Assembly (NCBI GenBank): GCA_015698045.1
Contig: BLAL01000006.1
Coordinates: 806,001 to 870,000 of the forward strand
DNA: 64,000 bases
Reading direction: 5' to 3'
DNA from: Rhizophagus clarus
Taxonomy: Eukaryota; Glomeromycota; Glomeromycetes; Glomerales; Glomeraceae
A program made the translations under genes and the position numbers. The notes under the pieces were generated by a model. It did not search any database. It saw nothing but the letters and a program-made list of their open reading frames with translations, and was not told where the DNA came from. Positions 10,341-22,910 of this stretch are shown piece after piece. Every line of letters begins with the position of its first letter. The first letter of the stretch is position 1.

Positions 10341-12158
10341 AATGTCAATTTAATTTATATATTGCAAAATCCTAATAAGTTCATTACTAGTTCATTCAAC
10401 ACTAACAGCTAACGTATAAAATCACAATAAAATTTTTGCAATTCAATAAATAGCTAGTGTTAGGTTAGAATTTTCAAACATTTCTATTTAATTAGTTAAT
10501 ACTGTGATAAGTATGATTCATGGTCCTAATTTATAGTTTTAAATTGGTAATTGAATACGAAATTCGAATTCTATAATATCTTTTGTGATCGTAAAAAAAT
10601 TTTGGTATTTTTTCTCCCATTAACACGCGGTAAATCTGCTGATGGCAAATATACTTAGAAAAAATTCCCACTTTTGTGGAAAACAAAATTAAATCGATCC
10701 ATTTTAATAAAATATTTATTTTTTTCAAAAAAAAAAGTTAAATTCAAAGTTCGTGTATTAATTATATTATAAAATGTTTCGTGGTACAAAACGTTATAGT
10801 AAAGTAATTAATGTAAAGCCCATCCAATACAACTAGATGTGACCATAAAAAAAGTATCGATGTCATGCTTATAATAAACTTTAAATAAAATACATTTTAA
10901 CATATTGTAATAAATGTAATAAAAATAACAAACTGACGAGTTTAAACTGTTGATCGTGATTAAATGGTATGAAACATGCGGGGACGAATAATTTAAGAAA
11001 AATCGAAAAAAAAATCGTTATAATGTCGAATGTTTCAATCCGAAAATTAGATAATGTGTATTTTTGAAATTTTAATTCGAGAGTGATTATGTTTTCTTTG
11101 CATCATATAATGATAAAAAAAAAATTAATGAATGTATGGTGTGACGAACATAATTTTCGCCCACTAAAAAAATTTTGTTCTAAAATTAAATCATTTGCAG
11201 TATAACGACCTATCGCTACGACACAAATTTAGATTTACTTAGGGAAAAGAAGAACCATTAAAAAACTGTTACTATTTATAAGAAAGTCATTGTTAAAAAA
11301 AACTGACAAGAGTTTGTATAAAGTTTTGTAGAGAAGATTTTTTTTAAATACTTATGAAAATTTTTGTAGAGAAAACATTAATTTAGTTTCTGAACATACC
11401 TTTATATAATCGATCCCGCTACACACAGACACTTGTGTAGCAGTAAATAAACCGTAGTTTCAAACCCTAATAAATTAAAGAAAAAAAATATATTTTTTTT
11501 TATAGAATTCTATAAAATCGTTTTTATGCTGATTTAATCCTAATAAGTTATTTCCCAGGATGGCGTTTATGCTTGCAGTAAAACGATTTTATAGAATTCA
11601 AAAAGTTATTTCTCACATGACGTTTAAGCTTGCAGTGACATTATTACAACCATTTCCATTTTTAAACAATTACGTAACACTTTTACTTTGTTAAGAAAAT
11701 AATTAAAATTCGTAGTCCACGAGTCAACTGCTTGGTGTTGAATGATTTGAAAATGCCAGTGATCGACATGTTGAGAAATCATAAGTTGACGAATAAAAAT
11801 AGTATATGAAGTTCCAGAGAAATCATTAGATTTTCAATATTTTTGTATTTACAAAATATTTTAATAAGATAAAAAATCTTAAATTAGGGAATATGGGATA
11901 ATTACTGATACATTTAAATATACAATAATAAATGGCTTTAAAATTGTTGATTTTTCTTTTATTGCTTAATTTGACGCTGATATAACTTTTCCTAAAGAGT
12001 TGTGCGAAAGGATTCTTGTAGAAGTAAAATTCATAAATCATAACTTTAAGAATCGGCTAAAAGAAGCGTAGTAAAAGATTAAATTACATGAGACTTATAA
12101 TCGGATGAATAATTTCTCATAACAATTGTAGAATGTAGATCATAGATTTATAGGGTGT
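10341..12158. other. No gene seen; one inverted repeat
   Basis: AT-rich with only short ORFs (for example 10531-10728 and 11826-12041, minus) that show no recognisable motif. Apart from the inverted repeat at 11505-11599 I see nothing to annotate. Confidence 0.4.
11505..11599. repeat. 20-bp perfect inverted repeat plus direct repeat
   Basis: GAATTCTATAAAATCGTTTT (11505-11524) and its exact complement (11580-11599). A direct repeat overlaps it: AAGTTATTTCCCAGGATGGC and AAGTTATTTCTCACATGACG, each followed by GTTTA-GCTTGCAGT-like sequence. Possibly a small foldback element or the scar of one. Confidence 0.7.
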
Positions 12159-12538
12159 GGGTGTCTACAATAAGACAATAAGTCTAATCACAAACATAAG
12201 AGAAGCTTCATAGTACAGATTTTTTGTAACAAATTTCGAAATTCCCGGTTTATTAATAAATTTATAATTAAAATTGCTGTCATCATGTTCCATCTATTAT
12301 TTGTAATTTTTACAATAAATTCTTCAGAGGTATCTTTATCATGAATTTTAAGATTTCTCGAAGAATTTGATTACAATATCAATGCAAAAAATTATTTGAG
12401 GAATTTATTAATATTTTTATATCATCTATTTCGGGATGTCAGTATTTAAAATAGCTTATACACAAAAAAAATCTGTACTAATCATTTTCACTATGGTGCT
12501 TCTCCTATGTTTGTGATTAAAATTATTGTAGACACCCC
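12159..12538. mobile_element. MITE, 380 bp, with ~70-bp TIRs
   Basis: The left end GGGTGTCTACAATAA...CACAAACATA...GAGAAGC...CATAGT...TACAGATTTTTT is matched in inverted orientation at the right end, beginning GGGGTGTCTACAATAA, with one gap of about 12 bp. There is no coding sequence. Superfamily not clear: I could not see an unambiguous target duplication in the flanks. Confidence 0.75.
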
Positions 12539-13419
12539 AAGCTCATATGAACAATGATCAAAAAAATTGTATTTACATGATGATGTGGAAAGAAGAAATT
12601 AATAATTTCAATGTGGGCAATAAATAGTAGCAATGGTTGAATATTTTAATGCAATTAATACTATGGAACATACAATTATAACTCTGAAAGAATATATTGT
12701 GATAATAAGAAAGGAATAATTCTGAATCATCAACAACGAAACATAAGCGGTTGATAATCATAAAAGAATTTCTGAATTAGCACGAAAATACTTGACAGTT
12801 TAAACTACATGTGAAAAGACTATTAATACTAATTATTATGACTGCAAAACATACTTCTGATTTGTTTGAATCTTTAAAGATTGTAGATGGAATATTTAAT
12901 AATTAAAAATAACTTCTTTTAATATTAAATAACTAGGGTTCTTTTAGTACAGTTAGTAAGTTTAGTTTAAATACTATATTAACAGTTAATCAATTGTGAT
13001 ATTAAACCTTGGTCTGAGTCCCTGGCAAATTTTCATTGCTAATTATTATCATAGTTTACAGCAGGTTCGCAAAAAAAAAGTTGCAAACTGTTTTTATTAC
13101 ACATAGAAAACGCTTTTCGCAACGTTTTTTTAACTATACTAATGAAAAATTTTTAACGCCTATTAATAAAAAATGGTGCGAGATGTTTTTTATTTATGAA
13201 TTAAATGAAAATAGCAACATTTTTTACCTTATAAATAATGAAAAAATGTTGTAAAAATCGTTTTTATTTATCTAATAATTTTCGAATTTCATTATAAAAA
13301 TATTAAAATCTGAAGTGTTACTGCGGATTTTATTCAGCCCGGTCTAACCTATTCAACTATTTATTTATTTATAAACTAATCAAAACATTATTAATACGTA
13401 GAGATTAAGAAATCGTTTT
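12539..13419. other. No gene seen
   Basis: AT-rich. From about 13060 it contains TTCGCAA/TTGCGAA-type palindromic phrases resembling those in the arrays at 14500-14760 and 54850-55600. Confidence 0.4.
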
Positions 13420-14290
13420 TATTTTTGTTATTAAAAATGATTAAGAAATAATTTTTATTTTGTTAAAACAATTAAGAAATCGTTTTTTTTACGTTATTTA
13501 AAAACGATTAAGAAATCGTTTTTTTTACGTTATTTAAAAACGATTAAGAAATCATTTTTTTTACGTTATTTAAAAACGATTAAGAAATTGTTTTTTTTAC
13601 GATATTTAAAAACGATTAAGAAATCATTTTTTTATTTGTTATTAAAAACAATTAAGAAATCGTTTTTTATTTTGTTATTTAAAAACGATTAAGAAATCAT
13701 TTTTTATTTTATTATTAAAAACAATTAAGAAATCTTTTTTTTTGTTATTTAAAAATGATTAAGAAATTGTTTTTTTTTGTTATTTAAAAATGATTAAGAA
13801 ATCATTTTTTATTTTGTTATTTAAAAACGTTATTTAAAAACGATTAAGAAATCATTTTTTTATTTGTTATTAAAAATGATTGAGAAATTGTTTTTTATTT
13901 TGTTATTTAAAAACGATTAAGAAATCGTTTTTTATTTTGTTATTTAAAAACGATTAAGAAATCGTTTTTTATTTTGTTATTAAAAACGATTAAGAAATCA
14001 TTATTTTTTTGTTATTTAAAATCATTTTTTTTTATTAAAAATGATTGTCTTTTTTTTTTGTTACTAAAAACGTTTTTTTATTTTGTTATTAAAAACGATT
14101 AAGAAATTGTTATTAAAAACGATTAAGAAATCATTTTATTTTTGGTATTAAAAATGATCAAACATCATTTTATTTTTGTTATTAAAAACGATCAAAAATC
14201 GTTTTATTTTTGTCATTTAAAAACGATCAAGAAATTGTTTTTTTTATTAAAAATGATCGAAAAATCTTTTTTATTTGAAATCGTTTTGTT
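13420..14290. repeat. Array of ~36-bp self-complementary units
   Basis: About 22 copies of AAAAACGATTAAGAAATCGT followed by a T-run and TTATTT. The core AAACGATT-AAG-AAATCGTTT is itself an inverted repeat, so each unit can form a small hairpin. Unit edges drift and CGATT/TGATT and CGTTT/CATTT variants are common. A short relative (ATTAAAGAAATCGTTC) lies at 40330-40420. Confidence 0.9.
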
Positions 14291-15755
14291 TTATTTTTTA
14301 TATTAAAAACAATTGGTTTTTTATTCAGGTTGAAAAAAAAACTCCAAAACAGTAATATTTTGGTATTTTATATATGAAATTCAGGTACCCTAAGCGGGTC
14401 ATGAATTTGTTGACCTGACTTGAATATCGTGAATCGGGTTAAGTCAATTACCCGACCTATCTGACCCGATCGTGAGCTCTATCTTTTATATTAAACGCTT
14501 AAAAAAAGCATTTTTTTTTATTTTGCGGTTGATAATAACAAACGTAAGAAATGTTTTTTATTTTAAATTATCATAAAAAACATTTCGCAATATTTTATTT
14601 TATCAAATTATTTAATAAAAACCAACATTTCGCAACTTTTTTTTGCGAAATTTGTAAAAAAAGTTGCATAACGCTTTTTTTACAGATGATTTGATAAAAA
14701 ATTAGCATTTCACAACTTTTTCTTGCAAAATTAACAAATTAAAAAAACGTTTAAAATAAATTAAAGTAGAAAAAGTTTACCAAGCGTTTTTTTGATGATT
14801 TTTGTTAAGCAAGTTACATAATTCAGCTCAAATTTGCCTAACAAAAATCTGACCTGAATTGGACTATTTTAACCAGTGCGGTACAGGTGACTGCTAGTTT
14901 TAATTAAAAAAAATAACAATTTTTCTTTTATTAATCGTTTGATAGAAAAAAAATGATTTTTTATACGTTTTATAGGTTCCAGATGGGAACCTATTGATAA
15001 TTTTGAATTCAGAGGTATGTTACGCTCCGAATTTTTTTTTATTCATCATAGTTTTCGAAAGGGAGTTTATTAACAATTTAAAGTTTCGTAGGTTCATTAA
15101 CTCTAGATTTATTTAATTTTTTTTTTAATTTAGTGCAAAAAAACATAAAGTTTATTTTTAAAATTTATTAAGAAAAATTTGCAATTCTTGCAAATTTTTC
15201 TTTTTCTTTTAAGGATAGCCCTGCGGGCAGGATTGCTTAAAATAATTTTCAAAATATTGAAAATAATTCATTTCATGTACAGAAAAATTAGTTTTTGAAT
15301 AAATTTATTTTTTGCAAAAGATCAACATACGAGGCTAAAAAATGTAATTTATTTGTGATGGCTCAACTTAATTAATGATATTACTGACACAAGCGAGGTC
15401 AGTGACAAAAGTTTTCTAAAGAAAGTGTTCAAAATAATCAAATAAAAAAAATAAAAAAAAATTTCCTTTGTATGTACATGTTCATGTACAGTACATGTTC
15501 AATGTTCTGTTCATAATACATAAAGTACATATACATAAAGATTAAATAGACCGTTTTTTACCAAAAAGGAAATTATTTTTGATTTCATGGCAATTTAACA
15601 TGTGGATTATCTACAAAATTAGATTAGATTGATGAATAGAAAGAAATAGAAATTTCTATGCAAAATACGCCGTGAATGTTCTTTCAAAAATGGAACGATT
15701 TACAGATTATTTCCATTTTTGCAAAAAACGGCTGACAAATGCTTATATGTGTGTT
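14291..15755. other. No gene; possible hAT-like subterminal fragment
   Basis: 14385-14480 has several GGGTCA/CCGACC/TGACCCGATC phrases resembling the subterminal motifs of hAT-B (38949-40079), but no TIR. 14500-14760 has TTGCGAAA/TTTCGCAA palindromic repeats. The rest is unremarkable AT-rich sequence. Confidence 0.45.
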
Positions 15756-15775
15756 AATAATAAACTATGTGTACC

Positions 15776-17921
15776 CAGTGGATCACTGACGAGAAGCATA
15801 AATTAGAAAAAATGCTGTATATAGCTGATTCTTTCTACCGGCTTAATGACATTCAGATTAATAAAGAAAAATCTGAACTCATGATGAGAGCAAAGAAACG
15901 ACGTCATCGATACTCTCATAATTATAACAATAAAATTCTCATTCAATTTGGAAGAGATCATATTCACATTAAAGCCAAACACCCTTACGAACCTACCCGT
16001 ATCTTGGGAGTGCATTTCAATATCGAGAATGATAACAGATATTTAATATCCAAGATCAAAGCTGAAGTTGATCATCTTACTAATCTTATGTATAAGAAGA
16101 AGATTACCGATAAACACATTCTTTACATATTCAATTGTATTATTATTCCTAGAATTGAATACTGGTCGCAAGTTACAGTCCTGTCCAAAAAAGACACAGA
16201 AAATTTGATCATTCCCTTTAGAAGGATGTTCAAGAATAAATTGAAATTTGCTCGAATGGTACCCAACGCAATTTTGGATAACCCTTATATATATGGATAC
16301 AGAAATCTATACGAAAATCAACTTCAAACGAAAATTACTGAGTTCAGCATCCAACTTAACGATACTGGTGTTCTTGGAAAAGTTACTCAAATTTGTTTAA
16401 AATTGTTACAGGTTCAACTATGGAGTTCAACTAATCTTGTTCAGAAAATTCCATTTGACAAGATTCCTCGTTCAATGAAAAATAATTATCTTCTGAATAT
16501 GTCTTTACTTTGTAAAGACAATAATATATCTTTTAATATAATTAATAGAAATGAATTTTCTAATATTGACGGAAGAAAAGTACCACTTACTGATGTTGTT
16601 AATAACAAATTTTATTCAGAATTTAGACCAACACTTCGAAAAAATTTTATTATGTTCTTAGATCAGGTCATTTCTGAAGACAAATCGCGCTTACTTTTAT
16701 GGGCTGATATCGTTAATAAATATTATTATCCTCAAGGTACCATTAAAGGATCTAAGGAAGCTAAATGGTACAAACACCTTAAGCAGCTGATTACCGCTGA
16801 TGGTTATAATTTACACGATTACATCAAACAACTTTTTACTACATATTTCGACAATGTTGAAGATAGTCACCCATACGACATCAAACAAAAAGATAGATCT
16901 TTAGTCGCAACCTATAATTCACGTCATAACTCCTTTCTTCTCGAAAAAATTCATAAATTCAACAATGATGATAGTGTTGTTCTCAAACACTTTATCTCAG
17001 ACTTTTCTGTATCCACTATAGATCACACTTTTGTTTCACAATGCGATAATCCTCAATATAATGCGAATACCTTCACTAAAGGATCTATTTGTACCTTTAT
17101 AGCACATCATCAACATCTTGTACCCTTGTTGACGGCCAGGAAATTTACGAAAGAAAAGATCAAAGAAAACCATTATATTAACTATAATGTTTTTAACCTT
17201 TTTGATATAGCAAGAAAAAAGTTCAAACTTTCGCAAAGTTCATTATCAAACAGTCACGTGACCACAACGCATCAACATGATAACATTATTCTTGACATAT
17301 TAGAACCATCACCTTCCAGAAATAAGTTACTAATTATTCAAAGGACATTAGCAGCCTGCAACAATCCCAATAGATACATTTTCGAGTTCTATATGGATGG
17401 ATCACTCATCAACCTGGCCTCTGAACAATGTAGTATTAGCTGCTCGTTTGCGCAATTGCAAAATACATTTGACATACCAGAAGTAGAATTTTCCTGTACA
17501 GTTGAAAAATGGCCTTCTGCATATAGAGGAGAGTTATTAGCTGTTATCCTAGCTTTAATTGTCGTTCTGCCTAACAGCAAAGTTATGGTTAAAACTGACT
17601 CGCTTAACATCATATTGCAATTCGAACAATTGAAAAAATCAAGATTCTCTCAGAGTGCTAGAGAATACTTCAAGACAAATAATAACTTTTTATGGAATGT
17701 CTTAATTAGAATCATCACAAAATTGAATCTTCTTGTTGAGATTTTTAAAGTACCTGCACATGCTGACTGCGTTGGTAATAATTATGCCGACAAGCTGACG
17801 AAGGACGCACACTTCGACCAGGATAACCATATTTTATTTAAATCAGATGCTACTACAATGAAACTCCTTCCACAATGGAATGGAATCACAATTGAAAATA
17901 AGCTAAGAAGATTCATACGTA
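15776..17921 (+). pseudogene. LINE ORF2 part 1: reverse transcriptase end and RNase H
   Basis: The frame opens with a chance ATG in the flank (15767), but LINE sequence begins at TQWITDEKHKLEK, just after the catalytic YADD box, which is lost. The thumb/connection region follows (LNDIQINKEKSEL; TRILGVHF). A long linker leads to a type I ribonuclease H with its acidic residues visible: FYMDGSL (near residue 545), AYRGELLAVILAL, VKTDSLNII, and PAHADCVGNNYADKLTKDA. This domain would remove RNA from the RNA-DNA hybrid during integration. The last ~28 residues before the stop at 18007 (from VGYQKSPDS) are not LINE; they are translated from the TIR of the inserted Tc1/mariner element. RNase H is intact in sequence, but without the polymerase core the copy is dead. 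Confidence 0.88.
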
Positions 17922-20900
17922 CAGTGGGATATCAAAAATCACCGGACAGTTTTTTTCAGAATTGCTTAACCGCATTTTCTCAGCATCCAGTGATCATTAA
18001 GGAATGAACCAAAGCTTGTTAGAATCACCATAACAAGGCGCATTGAATGATGTTATCTGTGTATCTCTAGCATTAATAGGTAATTAGTTATTGTCAAGTA
18101 TTTATAAACAGTAAAATAGGAATAACTTTTCAGTCTCTAATGCTAAAAACATAAAAATAATACCATTCGATTTGTCTTGTTATGGCGAATCTAACAAGAT
18201 ATGCCTCATCATTCTATGATTAATGGGCAATGAAACGCCTTGATACTTTTATTTTTCATTATTAAAAAAATTTTCAAAAATCATGATTTTAAAATAAACT
18301 TTAAATGGAGTTTAAATGTCACCCAGTGATCATACAAAGATGATCAAAGATTCGTCTCATTGAGATGCATTGAATGGTGGTATTTATATATTTCTAGCAT
18401 TAATAGATAGTTAATTATGATCAATAATCTCTAAATTAAAAAATGGTGATAACATTTTATCTATTAATGCTAGAGATTTAAAATACTGCCATTTAATGTG
18501 TCTCATTATGATAAATATAATGAGCTTTTTTTGTTTTTATATTACCACCAGATAATTAAACGCCTTGATGTTTCTACATGTCAATATTAAAAAAATTGTT
18601 AAAAAAATATAATTTTAGAATAAACTTTAAATGGAGTTTAAATGTCATGCAGTGATCATACAAAGATGATCAAAAACTCATTAGATTCGTCTCATTGAGA
18701 TGCATTGAATGACGGTATTTTTATATTTCTAGCATTAATAAATAGTTAATTATGATCAATATTCTTTAAATTAAAAAGTAGTAATAACTTTTTGTCTATT
18801 GATGCTAGAGATATAAAATACTACTATTTAATGTGTCTCATTATGATAAATATAATGAGCTTTTTTTGTTTTCATATTACCGCCAGACAAGTAAACGCCT
18901 TGATGTTTCTACATGTCAATATTAAAAAAATTGTTAAAAAAATATAATTTTAAAATAAATTTAAATGGAGTTTAAATGTCACCCAGTGATCATACAAAGA
19001 TAATCAAAAGCTCATTAGATTCATCTCATTGAGATGCATTGAATGGTGGTATTTTTAGATTTCTAGCATTAATAGATAGTTAATTATGATCAATATTCTT
19101 TAAATTAAAAAGTGGTTATAACTTTTTATCTATTGATACTAGAGATGTAAAATACTACCATTTAATGTGTCTTATTATGATAAATATAATGAGCTTTTTT
19201 TGTTTTAATATTACCACCAGATGAGAAAATGCCTTGATGTTTCTAAATGTTAATATTAAAAAAATTTATTAAAAAAATGTAATTTTAGAATTAATTTAAA
19301 TAGGATTAAAATATTACTCAGTGATTATACAAAGTTGATTAAAAGCTCATTAGATTCATCTCATTGAAAAAAATTAAATAGTAATAAAATAAGTGTAGTT
19401 AAAGTTTTTGACAAAAAATACATTTTAATTATAAAAAAAAATATTTATTATTTTATTATTAATATTTTGTAGGATCACCTTTATTTTCAATAACTGCAGC
19501 AACACGGCGTGGTATACTATCTACAAGATTTTTATATATTTTTTCATCAAGATTTAACCATTCTTCTTGTAAAATCTTCCATAAATCATCTTGATTTTTT
19601 GGTAATGGTCTATGATTTCTACCTTTTCTTTCCAATTCATCCCATAGATTTTCTATAGGATTCAAATCTGGACTTTGTGCAGGCCATGGTAAGCTTGCAA
19701 TATTATTATCTTCTTTTCACTTTTTTGCTATATTTGCTGTATGAATAGGAGCATTATCTTCTTGAAAAATATAATTTTCTTTATCTTCTAAATTATTTAT
19801 AAAGGGCAATAAATGTTTTTCAAGTATTTCTTTTACATAGACATTTGCTGTTATTTTACCTTCTAATTTAACTAATGGACCTAATTTATTTTTTACAAAA
19901 CAACCCCAAATCATTACACTTTCTTGACCTGATTTAAATGTAGGAATAAGACATTTTGGATTATATTTTTCCTGAGGAGTTCTCCAAACATATCTTTTTC
20001 CATCACTACCAAATACTTCAAATTTAGATTCATCACTCCAAATAATGTTTTCCCATTCATTTATCCACTTTACTTTTTGTTTAGCCCATTTTAATCTTTT
20101 CATTTTATTAGCTGCATTTACAAAGGGTTTTTTTGCTCCAACTCATCCATAAATATTATTTTTATGGAGATATCATTTGATAGTAATTGGGCTTGCCTCT
20201 ATTGAAGTAGAAGTAGTAAAGTTTTCACACAATTCATCAATAGTAGTTTTTCGGTTTTTATTAAGAGTTTGCATTAAATGGCGGCCATCTCTTTCTGTTA
20301 TAATAGGTGGTCTACCACTTCGTGAAGGTAGTGTTTCAAATCCTTCTTTATATGCAGCAATAACTTCATGAACTGTACTTTTTGAATGTTTTAATATTTC
20401 ACTTATTTTTCTTATGCTAAAATCACATTTCCAAGCACCTATTATTTCACCACGCTGGAATTCTGTAAGTTCTTTACGTTGGATAGCAGCCATTTAAATA
20501 ATTTATTATTTTTTTTATAATTTATAATATTAAGGAAAAGAAGAAACTATATAATTTTAAAGACTTTTTTAATAGTAAAGAAATTTTTTTAAAAAAAAAT
20601 ATTTATAAAAAATAAATATTATCATAAATACAAATTGGTAAAAATTTTAATGTTTATATATTTTTTTAATTTTTGGCTTAATATACTTGACTTGCTTTGC
20701 ATCATATTTGCTTAGTATTTGGCTTAGCATATTGGGTTAACACATAAGGCTTAGTTATTTGGCTTAGTATATTTGCTTAGCATATTTGGCTTTATGCATT
20801 TGGCTTTGAATATTTAGAATACAGTATATTAAATAAAGATAAAAAAAAGCTCATTATATTTATCAAAATGAAATGCATTAAATGACAGTATTTTTTATAA

Positions 20901-21799
20901 TACTAACATTAGTAGGTAAAAAGTTATTTGCACTTTATCATTTAGAGAATATTTGTCATAACTTATTGCCTATATTTGTTAAAGATATATAAATACTACC
21001 ATTCGATGCATCTCAATGAGACGAATCTAATGAGCCTTTGATCATCTTTGTATGATCACTGGGTGACATTTAAACTCCATTTAAAGTTTATTCTAAAATT
21101 GTATTTTTTTAACAATTTTTTTAATATTGACATGTAGAAACATCAAGGCGTTTACTTGTCTGGTGGTAATATAAAAACAAAAAAAGCTCATTATATTTAT
21201 CATAATGAGACACATTAAATGGCAGTATTTTATATCTCTAGCATCAATAGATAAAAAGTTATCACCATTTTTTAATTTAGAGAGAATTGATCATAATTAA
21301 CTATCTATTAATGCTAGAAATATATAAATACCACCATTCAATGCATCTCAATGAGACGAATCTAATGAGCTTTTGATAATCTTTGTATGATCACCGGGTG
21401 ACATTTAAACTCCATTTAAAGTTTATTTTAAAATCATGATTTTTGAAAATTTTTTTAATAATGAAAAATAAAAGTATCAAGGCGTTTCATTGCCCATTAA
21501 TCATAGAATGATGAGGCATATCTTGTTAGATTCGCCATAACAAGACAAATCGAATGGTATTATTTTTATGTTTTTAGCATTAGAGAATGAAAAGTTATTC
21601 CTATTTTACTGTTTATAAATACTTGACAATAACTAATTACCTATTAATGCTAGAGATACACAGATAATACCATTCAATGCATCTTGTTATGGTGATTCTA
21701 ACAAGCTTTGGTTCATTGTTTAATGATCACTGGATGCTGAGAAAATGCAGTTATGCAATTCTGAAAAAAAACTGTCCGGTGATTTTTGATATCCCACTG
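17922..21799 (-). mobile_element. Tc1/mariner element with ~1-kb terminal inverted repeats
   Basis: Ends CAGTGGGATATCAAAAATCA at both termini in inverted orientation, flanked by TA on each side (17920-17921, 21800-21801). The inverted arms run from 17922 to about 19380 and from about 20830 to 21799. Each arm is built from ~340-bp repeats (TTTAAATGTCACCCAGTGAT phrase); the left arm has more of them than the right. A transposase gene lies in the centre on the minus strand. TIRs of this length are far above the 30-250 bp usual for the superfamily. It inserted into the LINE coding region. Confidence 0.92.
19459..20493 (-). pseudogene. Tc1/mariner transposase, full length with three in-frame stops
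   Basis: One frame of 345 codons from the ATG at 20493 to the stop at 19459, the normal length for the family. N-terminal paired-like HTH (RKELTEFQRGEIIGAW; IRKISEILKHSKSTVH), linker SRSGRPP, second HTH, then the catalytic core: first Asp in IIWSDESKFEVFG, second Asp in FQEDNAPIHTA, Glu in DLNPIENLWDELERKG (spacing of DD34E type). Three TGA codons interrupt the frame: two near codons 107 and 117, and one near codon 259, in positions where CGA or TGG is plausible. No frameshift was seen, so decay is by base changes only. It cuts and pastes DNA at TA in living relatives; this copy should be inactive. Confidence 0.92.
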
Positions 21800-21801
21800 T
21801 A

Positions 21802-22601
21802 CAACTACTACTTATAAAGGCTTGGAAAATTTCATTAACTTACGAAGAAATATGAAATATCGAAAACTAGAAGTTGATTGGACTTCTACTTTCCAATGTC
21901 TTAATTGCGATATACAAAATAATGAAACTTCAATGTCGTTGTCTAAGATTAAAGCGCAGAAGGTTCACTTACTAATTGAGAAAATACCTACTATAGAACA
22001 AATGAAAAAGTCCTTTTTGGAGATTTATGATGACTGGAAGTGCCCAAGTTGTGGTCTTGAAGATGAAATATTCGATCACGTGTGGTCATGTGATGAATAT
22101 AAGAGTACTTTATTGAGAATACGAAATAGAACTATCAATCTATTAGTATATTGGATTTTAGAATGTGACACTCACCTCTAAAATAGTCTTGTCAATTCCT
22201 CATTACTTAACCTTTACATATGGGATATTGAACATAATATTAACAAGTTTACCTTCATCGATCTCATTAAGGGTATCATCCCGTCAATGTTATATCAAAC
22301 GATTAATTCTTGGACTACCAAAAATAATACAATAAATATCTTAATACAGATGCGACAATATATTTTTGAACAAACATTTACAGAAATCTGGCTTCCTCGA
22401 TGCTCTTATTTAAAAGAGTTTGAACGGTCCTTGGGACTAACAAGAAAGAAAAAATTAACATTAAAAAATTTTAGATCGATACCCCCTAAAAATAATAATA
22501 ATGATAATTTAGAATTTTCTTTTGATGCACTAGAAAGTATTAGAAAGAATATATATTTTGGTTATAATATTATTGATTTTTATACTAATCTCACTTTGTA
22601 A
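21802..22601 (+). pseudogene. LINE ORF2 part 2: C-terminal zinc knuckle region
   Basis: Continues the LINE reading frame immediately after the Tc1/mariner element. It contains a CCHC-type knuckle, CPSCGLEDEIFDHVWSC (C-x2-C-x8-H-x3-C), as at the C-terminus of many LINE proteins; the second LINE in this window has the same spacing. One in-frame TAA at about 22180 interrupts it, after which the same frame runs to the stop at 22601 (SLGLTRKKKLTL). The first translated residues (TTTYKGLENFINLRRNM) lead straight on from RRFIR before the insertion. Confidence 0.85.
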
Positions 22602-22910
22602 AGCGCCATGTAGATTTAAAATTATAACTTATAGAAATTTTTCATAGGTTTGTTTATTTTTCTTTTGCGAGAGCGGGTCTCAGTTCACCTCTTTGAGTGA
22701 AAGAGGCAGTGGGTGTCTATGGGAATGGTTCTTTAGTAGTAGGTTACTTTTAGATAGTTCTATTTATTATTCACTCCACTGTTGAAGTAGATTTATTCTT
22801 CTAGTAGTTTTGTTTATTTTATTATTTCATTTTTCATTTTTCCTTTTTGTATTGATTTGTTATAATATTTTATGTATGCATCCTACTATCTCTTAAATAA
22901 AAATAAAAAA
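22602..22910 (+). other. LINE 3' UTR and A-rich tail
   Basis: AT-rich, with one GC-richer patch (GCGAGAGCGGGTCTCAG, about 22668, able to form a small stem) and an A-rich end TTAAATAAAAATAAAAAAAA directly before the target duplication. Confidence 0.7.

Larger units (their letters stand above)
15773..22910 (+). mobile_element. LINE retrotransposon, 5'-truncated, split by a Tc1/mariner element
   Basis: Flanked by a 17-bp target duplication with one mismatch, AATAATAAACTATGTGT (15756-15772) and AATAATAAACCATGTGT (22911-22927). Sequence starts abruptly in the reverse transcriptase at the residues that follow the YADD box and ends after an A-rich tail (about 22893-22910). Removing the nested element 17922-21799 plus one TA joins the coding region across the insertion. 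5' truncation, long target duplication and A-rich tail are hallmarks of target-primed LINE insertion. About 3.3 kb of LINE sequence remains. Confidence 0.9.

Noticed and set aside
13420-14290. CRISPR-like array of palindromic repeats
   Set aside because: The sequence between the hairpin cores is part of the repeating unit, not unique spacers.
14385-14480. A further hAT element with GGGTCA motifs
   Set aside because: Only motif-like phrases; no terminal inverted repeat or target duplication could be found.
20177-20371. Plus-strand ORF MIVIGLASIEVEVVKFSHN
   Set aside because: Antisense to the Tc1/mariner transposase.
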